Below are positions 1 through 8,260 of a stretch of DNA of 64,000 nucleotides, in pieces (within the stretch, counting starts at the first letter, position 1; each line of letters starts with the position of its first letter). The DNA comes from Clostridium_AI sp964409685 (GTDB lineage Bacteria; Bacillota; Clostridia; Lachnospirales; Lachnospiraceae), in NCBI GenBank assembly GCA_964409685.1, contig CAYPEJ010000011.1, positions 68,481 through 132,480 of the forward strand, written 5' to 3'. Both the position numbers and the translations under genes were made by a program. The notes under the pieces are model-generated. The model was not told the DNA's origin, ran no database searches, and was given only the letters and a program-made list of their open reading frames with translations.

Positions 1-1665
1 CCTCAAAATATTATTATTTCCAGAGAAGGAAAAGTAAAAGTAACAGACTTTGGTATTGCCAAAGCAGCAACGTCCAATACAATCACATCCAATGCAATGG
101 GTTCTGTGCATTACATTTCACCAGAACAAGCAAGAGGCGGATATTGTGATGAAAAAAGTGATATCTATTCCTTAGGTATTACTATGTATGAGATGTTGAC
201 AGGTCGTGTTCCATTTACAGGGGACAATACGATTTCTGTTGCATTACTTCATATACAAGGAGAGGCAACTCCATTAAGAGATTTGGAACCATCCATTCCA
301 ATCAGTATTGATATGATTGTTCAAAAATGTATGCAGAAGAAACCAGAACGTCGTTATACTTCTGTATCCGAATTAATTAAAGATTTAAGAAGAGCAATCA
401 CCAATCCAAATGATGATTTTGTAAAAATACCACCAATGATGATTAATGACTCACCAACGATTCATATCTCTGATGATGAAATTAATCACATCAAGAGTGT
501 AACCAAAGAAAATCCGACTGTATTACATGAAGAAGATGAACTTCTGAGTGAAGAACAGCCAGACGATGAGGACTACGAAGATGACGACGATGAGGATGAT
601 GTAGATCCAAAAGTGGAAAAGATGATGGTAATCGGTGGTGCAGTTGCAGGTATTGTTTTAATTGGTATTATCGTCTTTGTTGTATTTAAGATTTTTGCAG
701 GTGGAAATGATAAAGAAGAGTTAGTTCTTCCAAGTGCAGAGCCATCTGTTACACAAGAAGTTGTAACACCAGAACCTACCGTTTCCGAAGAAACAAAAGT
801 AGTGGTTCCAAATGTAGTAGGTAAAACAGTAGAAGAAGCAGAAAGATTATTAAAAGAAGCAGACATCCAATATGCAATCGAAAAAGAATACAATAGTTCT
901 TATCAAGAAGGTTATGTATTTTCTGTGAATCCATCTGCACAAACTGAGATTACACCAAGTACAAAGGTGACAATTCAAGTGAGTAAAGGTGAAAAACTTG
1001 TTTCTATGATAGATGTAGGGGATATGCCTTTTGAGAAAGCAGAAAGAGATTTACAAGAAAAAGGATTTGCAGTGAAAAAGGAAACCATGTATAGTGAGTC
1101 TGTTGCAGAAGGAAATGTTGTAAAAACGGATCCTACGGTAGGTACAGAGGTAAGTGCAGGAACAACGGTAACCGTTTATGTAAGTTTAGGTAGAGAAAAT
1201 GTATATGTTCCAGACTTGACAAACTTAACAAAAGAACAAGCAGAAACTAAACTTCAAGAGGCTGGTCTATCATTAGGTAAAACAACTTACATGTATTCGG
1301 ATAATTATAAAGAAGGTATAATCTTCGAACAAGATTATTCTGTAAATTCAAAGGTAAAAGAAGGTACAGCCATCAATGTTAAGATTAGTTTAGGTGCTAA
1401 CAAAACTTATAAATACTACGGTAGCGCAGTAATTAGCTACAATCCGTTTGAATTTGAAGATGAAAGTGGGTTAGTAGAAATTTATTTAACACAAGAAAAT
1501 AATAGTAAAGTGGTATTTAGTGAAGAATGTACCTATGGTGATTTCCCACTTTCATTAGATGATGTGGAAGGTTACAATGAAACAAATGGAACGTTAACGA
1601 TGTATGTAGATGGGGAAGCAAAGGGCGACTCTGTATCTATTTCGTTTACGAAGGTGGAGCAATAA
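1..1665 (+). CDS. prkC: Ser/Thr protein kinase with PASTA repeats (PrkC), 5' partial
   Basis: The reading frame is open from the first base, so the N-lobe and start lie outside the window; 554 residues are visible. They begin within the catalytic loop (PQN), followed by the DFG motif near visible residue 16 and the activation segment with SPEQ. The kinase C-lobe is followed by a very acidic juxtamembrane run of Asp/Glu, one membrane segment (about visible residues 208-232), and three extracellular PASTA repeats, each closing with an S-x-G type end. About 90 further residues at the C-terminus do not look like PASTA. The family is a muropeptide-sensing Hanks-type kinase that controls cell wall growth and spore germination. 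rsgA starts directly after its stop, and PrkC-RsgA linkage is common in Firmicutes. Confidence 0.95.
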   Translation, partial: PQNIIISREGKVKVTDFGIAKAATSNTITSNAMGSVHYISPEQARGGYCDEKSDIYSLGITMYEMLTGRVPFTGDNTISVALLHIQGEATPLRDLEPSIPISIDMIVQKCMQKKPERRYTSVSELIKDLRRAITNPNDDFVKIPPMMINDSPTIHISDDEINHIKSVTKENPTVLHEEDELLSEEQPDDEDYEDDDDEDDVDPKVEKMMVIGGAVAGIVLIGIIVFVVFKIFAGGNDKEELVLPSAEPSVTQEVVTPEPTVSEETKVVVPNVVGKTVEEAERLLKEADIQYAIEKEYNSSYQEGYVFSVNPSAQTEITPSTKVTIQVSKGEKLVSMIDVGDMPFEKAERDLQEKGFAVKKETMYSESVAEGNVVKTDPTVGTEVSAGTTVTVYVSLGRENVYVPDLTNLTKEQAETKLQEAGLSLGKTTYMYSDNYKEGIIFEQDYSVNSKVKEGTAINVKISLGANKTYKYYGSAVISYNPFEFEDESGLVEIYLTQENNSKVVFSEECTYGDFPLSLDDVEGYNETNGTLTMYVDGEAKGDSVSISFTKVEQ

Positions 1666-2544
1666 ATGACAGGAAAGATAATTAAAGGTATAGCAGGCTT
1701 TTACTACGTTCATACACCCAACGATAGGGTGTATGAATGTAAAGCCAAAGGTGTATTTCGTAATAAGAAAGTGAAGCCATTAGTAGGTGACAATGTTGAA
1801 ATTGACGTCTTAGATGAAGAATTGGGGACAGGTAATATTGTGGAAGTATTAGAACGTAGTAATGAACTAATTCGTCCAGCAGTTGCGAATGTAGACCAAG
1901 CGGTGATTATTTTTGCGGCTGCAAAGCCAGAACCAAACTTTAACTTATTAGATCGTTTCCTTGTTATGATGGTAAAACAAGATATTCCATGCGTCATCTG
2001 TTTTAATAAACAAGATGTTGCCAATGACGAACAACTAAGATTATTAGAAGAGACCTACGTACAATGTGGATATCAAGTTGTATTTACCAGTACCGTAACA
2101 GGCGATGGAATGGATGCATTTCGAGATTTATTAAAAAATAAAACGACTGTTCTTGCAGGTCCATCTGGGGTTGGAAAATCTTCTATTATCAATGAGATTA
2201 AACCAGAAGCACAGATGGAAACTGGTGAAATTAGCCGTAAGATTGAACGTGGTAGACACACAACTAGACATTCTGAGTTATTCCATGTAAGTGATAATAC
2301 CTACATTATGGATACACCAGGTTTTACATCACTTTACATTGATGGTATGGAAAAGGAAGAATTGAAAGAATATTTCTTAGAATTCGAAGAGTATGAACCA
2401 TATTGTAAATTCAATGGATGTGTTCATATCAATGAACCAAAATGTGGTGTAAAAGAGGCACTAGATGAGGGTAAAATTAGTAAAATTCGATATGATAATT
2501 ATAAATTTTTATATGAAGAACTAAAACAACAGAAAAAGTATTAA
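1666..2544 (+). CDS. rsgA: Small ribosomal subunit biogenesis GTPase RsgA
   Basis: The 292-residue product has an N-terminal OB-fold and a circularly permuted GTPase domain. The order of motifs shows the permutation: NKQD (114-117) precedes the P-loop GPSGVGKS (165-172), and DTPG follows at 216. A C-terminal zinc site of the form Cx4CxHx5C (C247, C252, H254, C260) is intact. RsgA (YjeQ/CpgA) tests late 30S maturation and releases on GTP hydrolysis. The ATG abuts the prkC stop codon, so the two genes are translationally linked, and rpe follows 12 bases after its stop. Confidence 0.96.
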   Translation: MTGKIIKGIAGFYYVHTPNDRVYECKAKGVFRNKKVKPLVGDNVEIDVLDEELGTGNIVEVLERSNELIRPAVANVDQAVIIFAAAKPEPNFNLLDRFLVMMVKQDIPCVICFNKQDVANDEQLRLLEETYVQCGYQVVFTSTVTGDGMDAFRDLLKNKTTVLAGPSGVGKSSIINEIKPEAQMETGEISRKIERGRHTTRHSELFHVSDNTYIMDTPGFTSLYIDGMEKEELKEYFLEFEEYEPYCKFNGCVHINEPKCGVKEALDEGKISKIRYDNYKFLYEELKQQKKY

Positions 2545-2556
2545 GGATGGGATGAT

Positions 2557-3216
2557 ATGTATAAGTTAGCGCCTTCGCTGTTGGCAGCGGATTTTAAACA
2601 ATTACAGAAGGAAGTAGAGGCGGTTGACAAAGCTGGGGCAGATATGCTTCACATTGACGTTATGGACGGAAGCTTTGTGCCAAGTATTTCATTTGGTATG
2701 CCTGTAATTCAATCCATACGTGGAATAACAGATAAAACATTTGATGTACATTTGATGATAGACGAACCAAGCCGATATATTCAAGAGTTTAAAGACTGTG
2801 GAGCTGATATTCTTACAGTGCATGCAGAAGCGTGTACACATTTAAATCGTACCGTTATGGCGATTAAAGATGCAGGAATGAAGGCGTGTGTTGCATTAAA
2901 TCCAGCAACACCATTAAGTGTGTTAGATTATATTTTAGAAGAATTGGATATGGTTCTTTTGATGAGTGTAAATCCAGGTTTTGGAGGACAAAAGTTTATA
3001 CCAAATACATTACAAAAGATTGAAGCATTGAGAAAAATCATTGATGAGAGAAATTTAAATGTAGATATCGAAGTAGATGGTGGTATCTCCCTTGAAAATG
3101 TGGAAGCTGTTATGAAAGCTGGTGCAAATGTATTTGTTGCAGGAACCGCAGTTTACAAAGGCGATGTTAAAAAGAACGTGCAAGGGTTTAAAGATGCGTT
3201 TGCACGTGTTCGATAG
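2557..3216 (+). CDS. rpe: Ribulose-phosphate 3-epimerase
   Basis: This 219-residue TIM barrel interconverts ribulose 5-phosphate and xylulose 5-phosphate in the pentose phosphate pathway. Visible hallmarks are the N-terminal APSLLAADF, the metal and catalytic segment HIDVMDGSFVP, the MSVNPGFGGQ loop, and the EVDGGI catalytic Asp segment followed by the phosphate-binding AGTAVY. The length is normal and the start follows a GGATGGGATG-type Shine-Dalgarno. It is the third gene of the prkC-rsgA-rpe-thiamine pyrophosphokinase operon, an order shared with Bacillus. Confidence 0.96.
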   Translation: MYKLAPSLLAADFKQLQKEVEAVDKAGADMLHIDVMDGSFVPSISFGMPVIQSIRGITDKTFDVHLMIDEPSRYIQEFKDCGADILTVHAEACTHLNRTVMAIKDAGMKACVALNPATPLSVLDYILEELDMVLLMSVNPGFGGQKFIPNTLQKIEALRKIIDERNLNVDIEVDGGISLENVEAVMKAGANVFVAGTAVYKGDVKKNVQGFKDAFARVR

Positions 3217-3226
3217 TGTGGTAAAT

Positions 3227-3892
3227 ATGGAGAAAAAAATCATTTGCATTATTTCGGGTGGAAGTGTTAAGGTGGAATTTTTGAAGAAATTCCTAAATGA
3301 ATTATTTTGTGAAAACGCTTGCCCTTATGTAATCTGTGTAGACGGTGGTCTTCGATATGCTTATGAAGCAGGGATTCCTGTAGACGAAATCGTTGGTGAT
3401 TTTGATACGATTTCCAGTGAGATACTTGAATATTATAAAGGGAAGAATACACCGATACGACAGTTCAATCCAATTAAGGATAATACAGATACCGATATTG
3501 CTTTGGAGGTTGCGTTAAGTAAGAAGCCAGAGTGTATCTATGTATTGGGTGGAATCGGAAGTCGTATGGATCATACACTTGGGAATATTCACATTTTGAA
3601 AAAAACTTTATCATCAAAAGTCAAAACTTATTTGATTGATGAAAATAATCGAATATCCATGATTGATAGTTCGATTCAGATAAAAAAGGAAGAAACGTAC
3701 GGTGATTACATTTCTTTCATACCTTTTACCGAGAAAATTGAGAATCTATCATTAAGGGGGTTTAAATATCCGCTAGAAGATTGTACAATGGTATTTGGTG
3801 AAAGTTTAGGAATCAGTAATGAAATTGTAGATATGACGGCAGAAGTTGTTTTGAGCAAAGGAATTTTGTTAGTGATAGAATCACTGGATTAA
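3227..3892 (+). CDS. Thiamine pyrophosphokinase
   Basis: A 221-residue protein of the TPK/ThiN family, which transfers pyrophosphate from ATP to thiamine to make thiamine diphosphate. The N-terminus reads as a Rossmann-like strand with SGG, followed by the family motifs CVDGGL and VGDFDT, then DNTDTDIA and GGIGSRMDH of the catalytic domain; the remaining ~85 residues match the C-terminal beta domain. I chose ATG 3227 because the frame upstream overlaps rpe and lacks a recognisable N-terminus; a GTG at 3218 is an alternative. The gene sits where thiN (yloS) sits in B. subtilis. No spoVM-like reading frame follows it. Confidence 0.9.
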   Translation: MEKKIICIISGGSVKVEFLKKFLNELFCENACPYVICVDGGLRYAYEAGIPVDEIVGDFDTISSEILEYYKGKNTPIRQFNPIKDNTDTDIALEVALSKKPECIYVLGGIGSRMDHTLGNIHILKKTLSSKVKTYLIDENNRISMIDSSIQIKKEETYGDYISFIPFTEKIENLSLRGFKYPLEDCTMVFGESLGISNEIVDMTAEVVLSKGILLVIESLD

Positions 3893-3954
3893 CGATTATG
3901 CTCGGTAAATCTAGTGAAGACGTAAGATTAAAATGAAAAGGCATGGTGGAAAAA

Positions 3955-5052
3955 ATGAAATTAGGAATCGTAGGATTACCAAACGTAGGAAAAAGTACAT
4001 TATTTAACTCAATTACTAAAGCAGGTGCAGAATCCGCTAACTATCCGTTCTGTACGATTGATCCAAATGTAGGAGTTGTTGCAGTACCTGATGAAAGATT
4101 GGAAGTACTAAGTAATATGTATGATTCACAAAAATTAATTCCTGCAACAATCGAGTTTGTTGATATCGCTGGACTTGTTAAGGGAGCCTCCAAAGGAGAA
4201 GGTTTAGGAAACCAATTCCTTGCAAATATTCGTGAAGTAGATGCAATCGTACATGTAGTTCGTTGTTTCGAAGATTCCAACATCATTCACGTAGACGGTT
4301 CTATCGACCCACTTCGTGATATCGAAACAATTAATTTAGAGTTAGTATTCTCTGATATGGAAATGATTGAACGTAGAATTGCGCGTGCATCTAAAGGTGC
4401 TCGTAATGATAAGACACTTGCAAAAGAAGTAGAATTTTGTAAACGTCTAAAAGAACATTTAGAAGCTGGCAAAATGGCAAAAAGCTTTGAAGTAGATGAT
4501 GAGGAAGAAATCGAATTCTTAAAAGGATATCAATTATTGACAAATAAGCCAGTAATCTATGCGGCTAATGTTTCAGAAGATGATTTAGCAAACGATGGTG
4601 AGACAAATGAAAATGTAAAACGTGTTCGTGAGTTTGCAGCAGGTGAACAATCGGAAGTTTTTGTAATTTGTGCACAAATCGAACAAGAAATCGCAGAATT
4701 AGATGATGAAGAAAAGAAAGAATTTCTAGAAGATTTAGGATTAACAGAATCTGGTCTTGAAAAATTAATTCGTGCAAGCTATTCCTTATTAGGTTTAATC
4801 AGCTACATTACAGCTGGTCAACAAGAAACAAGAGCTTGGACAATCACAAAAGGAACAAAAGCTCCAGGAGCTGCTGGTAAAATTCATAGTGACTTTGAAC
4901 GTGGATTTATTCGTGCAGAAGTAGTAAGTTATGACAACTTAGTAGAATGTGGTTCTATGAACGCAGCGAAAGAAAAAGGACTTGTTCGTTCAGAAGGTAA
5001 AGAATATGTTGTTCAAGATGGGGATGTTATCTTATTCCGTTTCAACGTATAA
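3955..5052 (+). CDS. ychF: Redox-regulated ATPase/GTPase YchF (Ola1 family)
   Basis: A 365-residue OBG-family P-loop protein that binds ribosomes and prefers ATP. The start at 3955 gives the family N-terminus MKLGIVGLPNVGKST, which contains the P-loop, and has GGTGGA 4 bases upstream; an in-frame ATG at 3943 would add four residues. Switch II is DIAGLVKGAS, followed by GLGNQFL and HVVRCF, then a coiled-coil insertion and a C-terminal TGS domain (about residues 280-365) containing the AWTI and AAGKIHSDFERGFIRAEV motifs. It stands 60 bases after the thiamine pyrophosphokinase gene and is followed by a terminator hairpin. Confidence 0.95.
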   Translation: MKLGIVGLPNVGKSTLFNSITKAGAESANYPFCTIDPNVGVVAVPDERLEVLSNMYDSQKLIPATIEFVDIAGLVKGASKGEGLGNQFLANIREVDAIVHVVRCFEDSNIIHVDGSIDPLRDIETINLELVFSDMEMIERRIARASKGARNDKTLAKEVEFCKRLKEHLEAGKMAKSFEVDDEEEIEFLKGYQLLTNKPVIYAANVSEDDLANDGETNENVKRVREFAAGEQSEVFVICAQIEQEIAELDDEEKKEFLEDLGLTESGLEKLIRASYSLLGLISYITAGQQETRAWTITKGTKAPGAAGKIHSDFERGFIRAEVVSYDNLVECGSMNAAKEKGLVRSEGKEYVVQDGDVILFRFNV

Positions 5053-5091
5053 TATAAATGCTTTGATGATAGTAAAGTGCTTATAAATAGT

Positions 5092-5125
5092 AAGTCCTCG
5101 GCTTAATAAGCGGAGGACTTCTTTA
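5092..5125 (+). terminator. Intrinsic terminator after ychF
   Basis: An inverted repeat pairs AAGTCCTC (5092-5099) with GAGGACTT (5113-5120), with an inner GCTT/AAGC stem after one G-G mismatch. A short T-rich tail follows. It separates ychF from lgt. Confidence 0.75.
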
Positions 5126-5183
5126 ATAATTAGATAAGATTGCAATCAGAAGCAAAATTTTTGTGCATATGGAGGTGTTTCCT

Positions 5184-6050
5184 TTGTCAGGGTGTGAAGT
5201 AAGTTTTCCGAATCTGGGGATTTATTTTGAAAATGTAGGAAGTTATATTAGTGTATTTGGTTTTCATATTGCCTACTATGGAATGATTATTACATTTGGA
5301 ATGATATGTGGTTACCTTGTTGCAGAATGGCAAGCAAAGAGAACCAATCAAAATACAGAATTGTATCTTGATTTCGCAATTTATGCAATTATATTTTCTG
5401 TAATTGGCGCAAGATTATATTATGTCATCTTTACATGGGATGAATTTAAAGGAAATTTGTTACAGATTGTGAATTTACGAACAGGCGGATTAGCTATTTA
5501 TGGTGGTGTAATTGGTGGTATCCTAACTTGTATCGTTTACGCAAAAGTAAAAAAACAATCCTTCTGGTTGATGGCAGATACAGCAGTTGCAGGTCTTTTA
5601 ACAGGGCAGATTATTGGTAGGTGGGGGAACTTCTTTAATAAAGAAGCATTCGGTTCTTACACAGATAACATACTTGCTATGAGACTTCCTTGGGATGTTG
5701 CAAGACAACATATGTCATCTGATTCCGCATCACAGTTAGCGCAATACGTACAAGATGGCTATATTCAAGTACATCCAACCTTTTTATATGAATCTTTGTG
5801 GAATTTAGGTGTTTTAATTTTTATTTTATGCTATACCAAATATAAGAAGTTCAATGGAGAATTATTCTTTATGTACCTAGCAGGATATGGACTTGGGCGA
5901 GTGTGGATTGAAGGGCTCAGAACAGACCAGCTCTTACTTTGGGGAACGAATATTGCAGTGTCTCAATTATTAGCATTTGGTATGTTTTTTGTATCAGTAG
6001 GATGTATCATAGTAAAAAGACGAAAATTTATGAAAAGTAATTCATTATAA
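5184..6050 (+). CDS. lgt: Prolipoprotein diacylglyceryl transferase
   Basis: A 288-residue polytopic membrane enzyme that moves diacylglycerol from phosphatidylglycerol to the lipobox Cys of prolipoproteins. The Lgt signature is clear: GRWGNFFNKEAFG for the family pattern GRxGNFxNxE, HPTFLYES, and a late RVWIEGLRTDQL. About seven hydrophobic segments are visible. The start is best placed at TTG 5184 because GGAGGTG (5171-5177) lies 6 bases before it; the GTG at 5163 and ATG at 5169 lie upstream of or within that site and have no ribosome binding site of their own. A terminator precedes and another follows, so the gene appears to be monocistronic. Confidence 0.95.
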   Translation: MSGCEVSFPNLGIYFENVGSYISVFGFHIAYYGMIITFGMICGYLVAEWQAKRTNQNTELYLDFAIYAIIFSVIGARLYYVIFTWDEFKGNLLQIVNLRTGGLAIYGGVIGGILTCIVYAKVKKQSFWLMADTAVAGLLTGQIIGRWGNFFNKEAFGSYTDNILAMRLPWDVARQHMSSDSASQLAQYVQDGYIQVHPTFLYESLWNLGVLIFILCYTKYKKFNGELFFMYLAGYGLGRVWIEGLRTDQLLLWGTNIAVSQLLAFGMFFVSVGCIIVKRRKFMKSNSL

Positions 6051-6075
6051 CGAAAATTGAAAAAGTATAGAAAAG

Positions 6076-6124
6076 AAATAGCATTTATTACTACTTCATG
6101 TCGTAATAATATGCTATTTTTTTA
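6076..6124 (+). terminator. Strong intrinsic terminator after lgt
   Basis: AAATAGCAT (6076-6084) pairs with ATGCTATTT (6111-6119), and the stem continues inward with TTATTAC/GTAATAA after a one-base bulge. A run of seven T residues follows (6117-6123). It insulates lgt from the mraZ promoter. Confidence 0.85.
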
Positions 6125-6133
6125 ACGTTTAAC

Positions 6134-6162
6134 TTGATCTATTCCTGAAAAAGGTATAAAAT
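6134..6162 (+). promoter_or_regulatory. Candidate sigma-A promoter of the dcw cluster
   Basis: TTGATC (6134-6139) and TAAAAT (6157-6162) are separated by 17 bases, just downstream of the lgt terminator and just upstream of the MraZ boxes. A TATAAA at 6155 is an alternative -10. The call rests on consensus and position only. Confidence 0.6.
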
Positions 6163-6172
6163 TAATACACAT

Positions 6173-6198
6173 GTGGAGCGTAGTGGTGGAAAGTGGTG
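6173..6198 (+). promoter_or_regulatory. MraZ-binding repeats (three phased GTGGNG boxes)
   Basis: GTGGAG (6173-6178), GTGGTG (6183-6188) and GTGGTG (6193-6198) recur at exactly 10-base intervals in the mraZ leader. MraZ proteins are known to bind GTGG(A/T)G direct repeats with this spacing and to autoregulate the dcw operon. A further GTGGAG (6214-6219) lies 16 bases on, out of phase, near the start codon. Confidence 0.85.
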
Positions 6199-6241
6199 AA
6201 GTAGCCCTACAAAGTGGAGCATGAAAAGGCAGGTGAAGTCC

Positions 6242-6670
6242 ATGTTCATGGGTGAGTATGATCATACAATTGATGCCAAAGGCAGAATTATCATGCCATC
6301 CAAATTCCGAGCTGAACTAGGAGAAGAGTTTGTTATTACTCTTGGCTTGGATGGGTGTTTATTTGTATACCCTAATGAAGAGTGGACGAAATTTGTGGAC
6401 GAGTTAAGAAAGCTTCCTGGAAATAAAGAAGCCAGACAGTTACAACGCTACTTTATGGCAGGTGCTGCAGCTTGTGAAGTAGATAAACAAGGTCGTGTTT
6501 TGATTCCTACTAAATTAAGAGAACACGCAGGTTTAGAAAAAGATGTAGTATTTGTTGGAGTTTTGAGCAAAATAGAGATATGGAGTAAAGGACGTTGGGA
6601 AGAAAATAATACTTATGACAATATGGACGAGATCGCAGACCATATGTCCACGTTTGGTTTAAGTTTCTAG
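6242..6670 (+). CDS. mraZ: Transcriptional regulator MraZ
   Basis: A 142-residue DNA-binding protein of the SpoVT/AbrB-like fold with two MraZ half-domains. The motif DAKGRIIMP (first half) is echoed by DKQGRVLIP (second half), each carrying the DxxGR signature. Start ATG 6242 gives the family N-terminus MFMGEYDHT and is preceded by AGGTGA 5 bases upstream; the ATG at 6221 would add seven residues and has no properly spaced ribosome binding site. MraZ represses or modulates its own dcw operon, and its boxes are at 6173-6198. Confidence 0.96.
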   Translation: MFMGEYDHTIDAKGRIIMPSKFRAELGEEFVITLGLDGCLFVYPNEEWTKFVDELRKLPGNKEARQLQRYFMAGAAACEVDKQGRVLIPTKLREHAGLEKDVVFVGVLSKIEIWSKGRWEENNTYDNMDEIADHMSTFGLSF

Positions 6671-6691
6671 AAGGAAGGTAGGCACAATAAG

Positions 6692-7627
6692 ATGGAATTT
6701 AATCACATTTCAGTTTTGTTAAATGAAACTGTAGATAATTTAAATGTAAGAGAAGAAAAAATATACGTGGATGGCACACTCGGTGGTGGAGGCCATTCTT
6801 ATGAGATCCTAAAAAGGATGAATGGAAACGGAAGATTAATCGGAATTGATCAAGATGCGGCAGCCATCCAAGCAGCTGGCAATCGACTAGCAGAATTTAA
6901 AGATGCAGTAACAATCGTGCGGGATAATTATTGCAATATGAAACATGTTTTATCAGAGCTTGGAATTGAAAAAGTAGATGGGATTGTATTAGATTTAGGA
7001 GTTTCTTCTTATCAATTAGATACAGTCGAGAGAGGATTTTCGTATCGAGAGGATGCATCCCTTGATATGAGAATGGATCAAAGACAACTACAAACAGCAA
7101 AAGATATCGTGAATCAATATTCAGAGATGGAATTGTATAAAATCATAAGAGATTATGGTGAAGATAAATTTGCAAAAAATATTGCAAAGCATATTGTAAA
7201 AGCTAGGGAAGAGAAAGAAATTGAGACAACTTTAGAATTAGCAGAGATTATAAAGGGCGCGATACCAATGAAGGTGCGCATGACAGGAGGACATCCTGCC
7301 AAAAGAACATTTCAGGCAATTCGAATTGAATTAAATCATGAGCTAGATGTATTACGCAATACGTTAAATGATATGATTGACTTACTAAATGAAGGTGGAA
7401 GACTTTGCATCATCACATTCCACTCATTAGAAGACAGAATCGTAAAAAATAGTTTTCGTGATGCAGAGAATCCATGTGTATGCCCACCGAATTTTCCAGT
7501 ATGTGCATGTGGCAAAAAGTCAAAGGGAAAAGTCATTTCCAGAAAACCAATTTTACCAAGTGAGGAAGAGTTAGAGTATAATTCACGTTCAAAAAGTGCA
7601 AAACTTAGGGTTTTTGAACGTCACTAG
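6692..7627 (+). CDS. rsmH: 16S rRNA (cytosine-1402-N4)-methyltransferase RsmH
   Basis: A 311-residue SAM-dependent methyltransferase (formerly MraW) that methylates N4 of C1402 in the decoding site. The N-terminus HISVLLNETVDNL, the SAM loop DGTLGGGGHS, the segment DGIVLDLGVSSYQLD, and the C-terminal RTFQAIRIELNHEL and ITFHSLEDRIVK are all family hallmarks. The length is normal. It follows mraZ by 21 bases, the usual dcw order. Confidence 0.97.
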   Translation: MEFNHISVLLNETVDNLNVREEKIYVDGTLGGGGHSYEILKRMNGNGRLIGIDQDAAAIQAAGNRLAEFKDAVTIVRDNYCNMKHVLSELGIEKVDGIVLDLGVSSYQLDTVERGFSYREDASLDMRMDQRQLQTAKDIVNQYSEMELYKIIRDYGEDKFAKNIAKHIVKAREEKEIETTLELAEIIKGAIPMKVRMTGGHPAKRTFQAIRIELNHELDVLRNTLNDMIDLLNEGGRLCIITFHSLEDRIVKNSFRDAENPCVCPPNFPVCACGKKSKGKVISRKPILPSEEELEYNSRSKSAKLRVFERH

Positions 7628-7674
7628 CATATAAGTACACAAAAGAATAAAATAGAGAGTGAGGGAGAGAGAGC

Positions 7675-8247
7675 ATGAAGACTAATCATTATACCAATAC
7701 GAAAAGTAGATATGTGATTGAAGGAAATAATGTACGAAAATTAAATCACGAATCTAATCCGCATTCTTATGAAGAATCCATGTCTGACTGGCTTGAAAAA
7801 AGGGAGCGAGCAGAGAGACAGAAACGAAGCAACGAAGCGAGAAAAAGACGTTTACAAAGAGAACAAGAGAAGAGAATGGAATTAACAACTTTCTTTGTTT
7901 TGACAGGTGCAGTATTATTTACGTTTTATGTCTGTCTTTCTTATCTTAATGTACGAAGTGATGTTACGAATACGAGTAAAAAGATTGCAGCCCTTGAAAA
8001 TGAGATTATATCAATTCAAGATGCCAATCAGCTTGCACTAGAGCGAGTAGAAGATGATGTGGATTTATCAGAAGTCTACAAAATCGCAACGGAAGAGCTT
8101 GGAATGGTTCATCCAAGTGCGGAGCAGATTATTGAATATGAACAAGTAAAGAGTGATTACTTGAAGCAATATTCAGATATTCCAGAAACAAAGGAAGATA
8201 ATTTAATAAAGAAGATCATTAAAAAAGTGAAAAGCAACTTAGGATAA
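7675..8247 (+). CDS. ftsL: FtsL-like septum protein
   Basis: A 190-residue bitopic protein with a highly basic cytoplasmic N-terminal region of about 65 residues (rich in Arg/Lys/Glu), one membrane segment at roughly 67-88, then an extracellular coiled-coil (about 95-125) and a charged tail ending in Lys-rich sequence. Overall similarity to FtsL is by topology and location between rsmH and a class B PBP; primary sequence of FtsL is poorly conserved. It would join DivIB and DivIC in the divisome and activate septal synthesis. The N-terminal extension is longer than in E. coli FtsL. Confidence 0.75.
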   Translation: MKTNHYTNTKSRYVIEGNNVRKLNHESNPHSYEESMSDWLEKRERAERQKRSNEARKRRLQREQEKRMELTTFFVLTGAVLFTFYVCLSYLNVRSDVTNTSKKIAALENEIISIQDANQLALERVEDDVDLSEVYKIATEELGMVHPSAEQIIEYEQVKSDYLKQYSDIPETKEDNLIKKIIKKVKSNLG

Positions 8248-8260
8248 GTAGGTGGATTGG

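Noticed and set aside
3871..3885. Hairpin AGTGAT/ATCACT at the end of the thiamine pyrophosphokinase gene as a terminator
   Set aside because: The stem is short, lies within the coding sequence and has no T-run.
3893..3954. A spoVM gene after the thiamine pyrophosphokinase gene, as in B. subtilis
   Set aside because: The gap is only about 60 bases and holds no frame resembling the 26-residue SpoVM.
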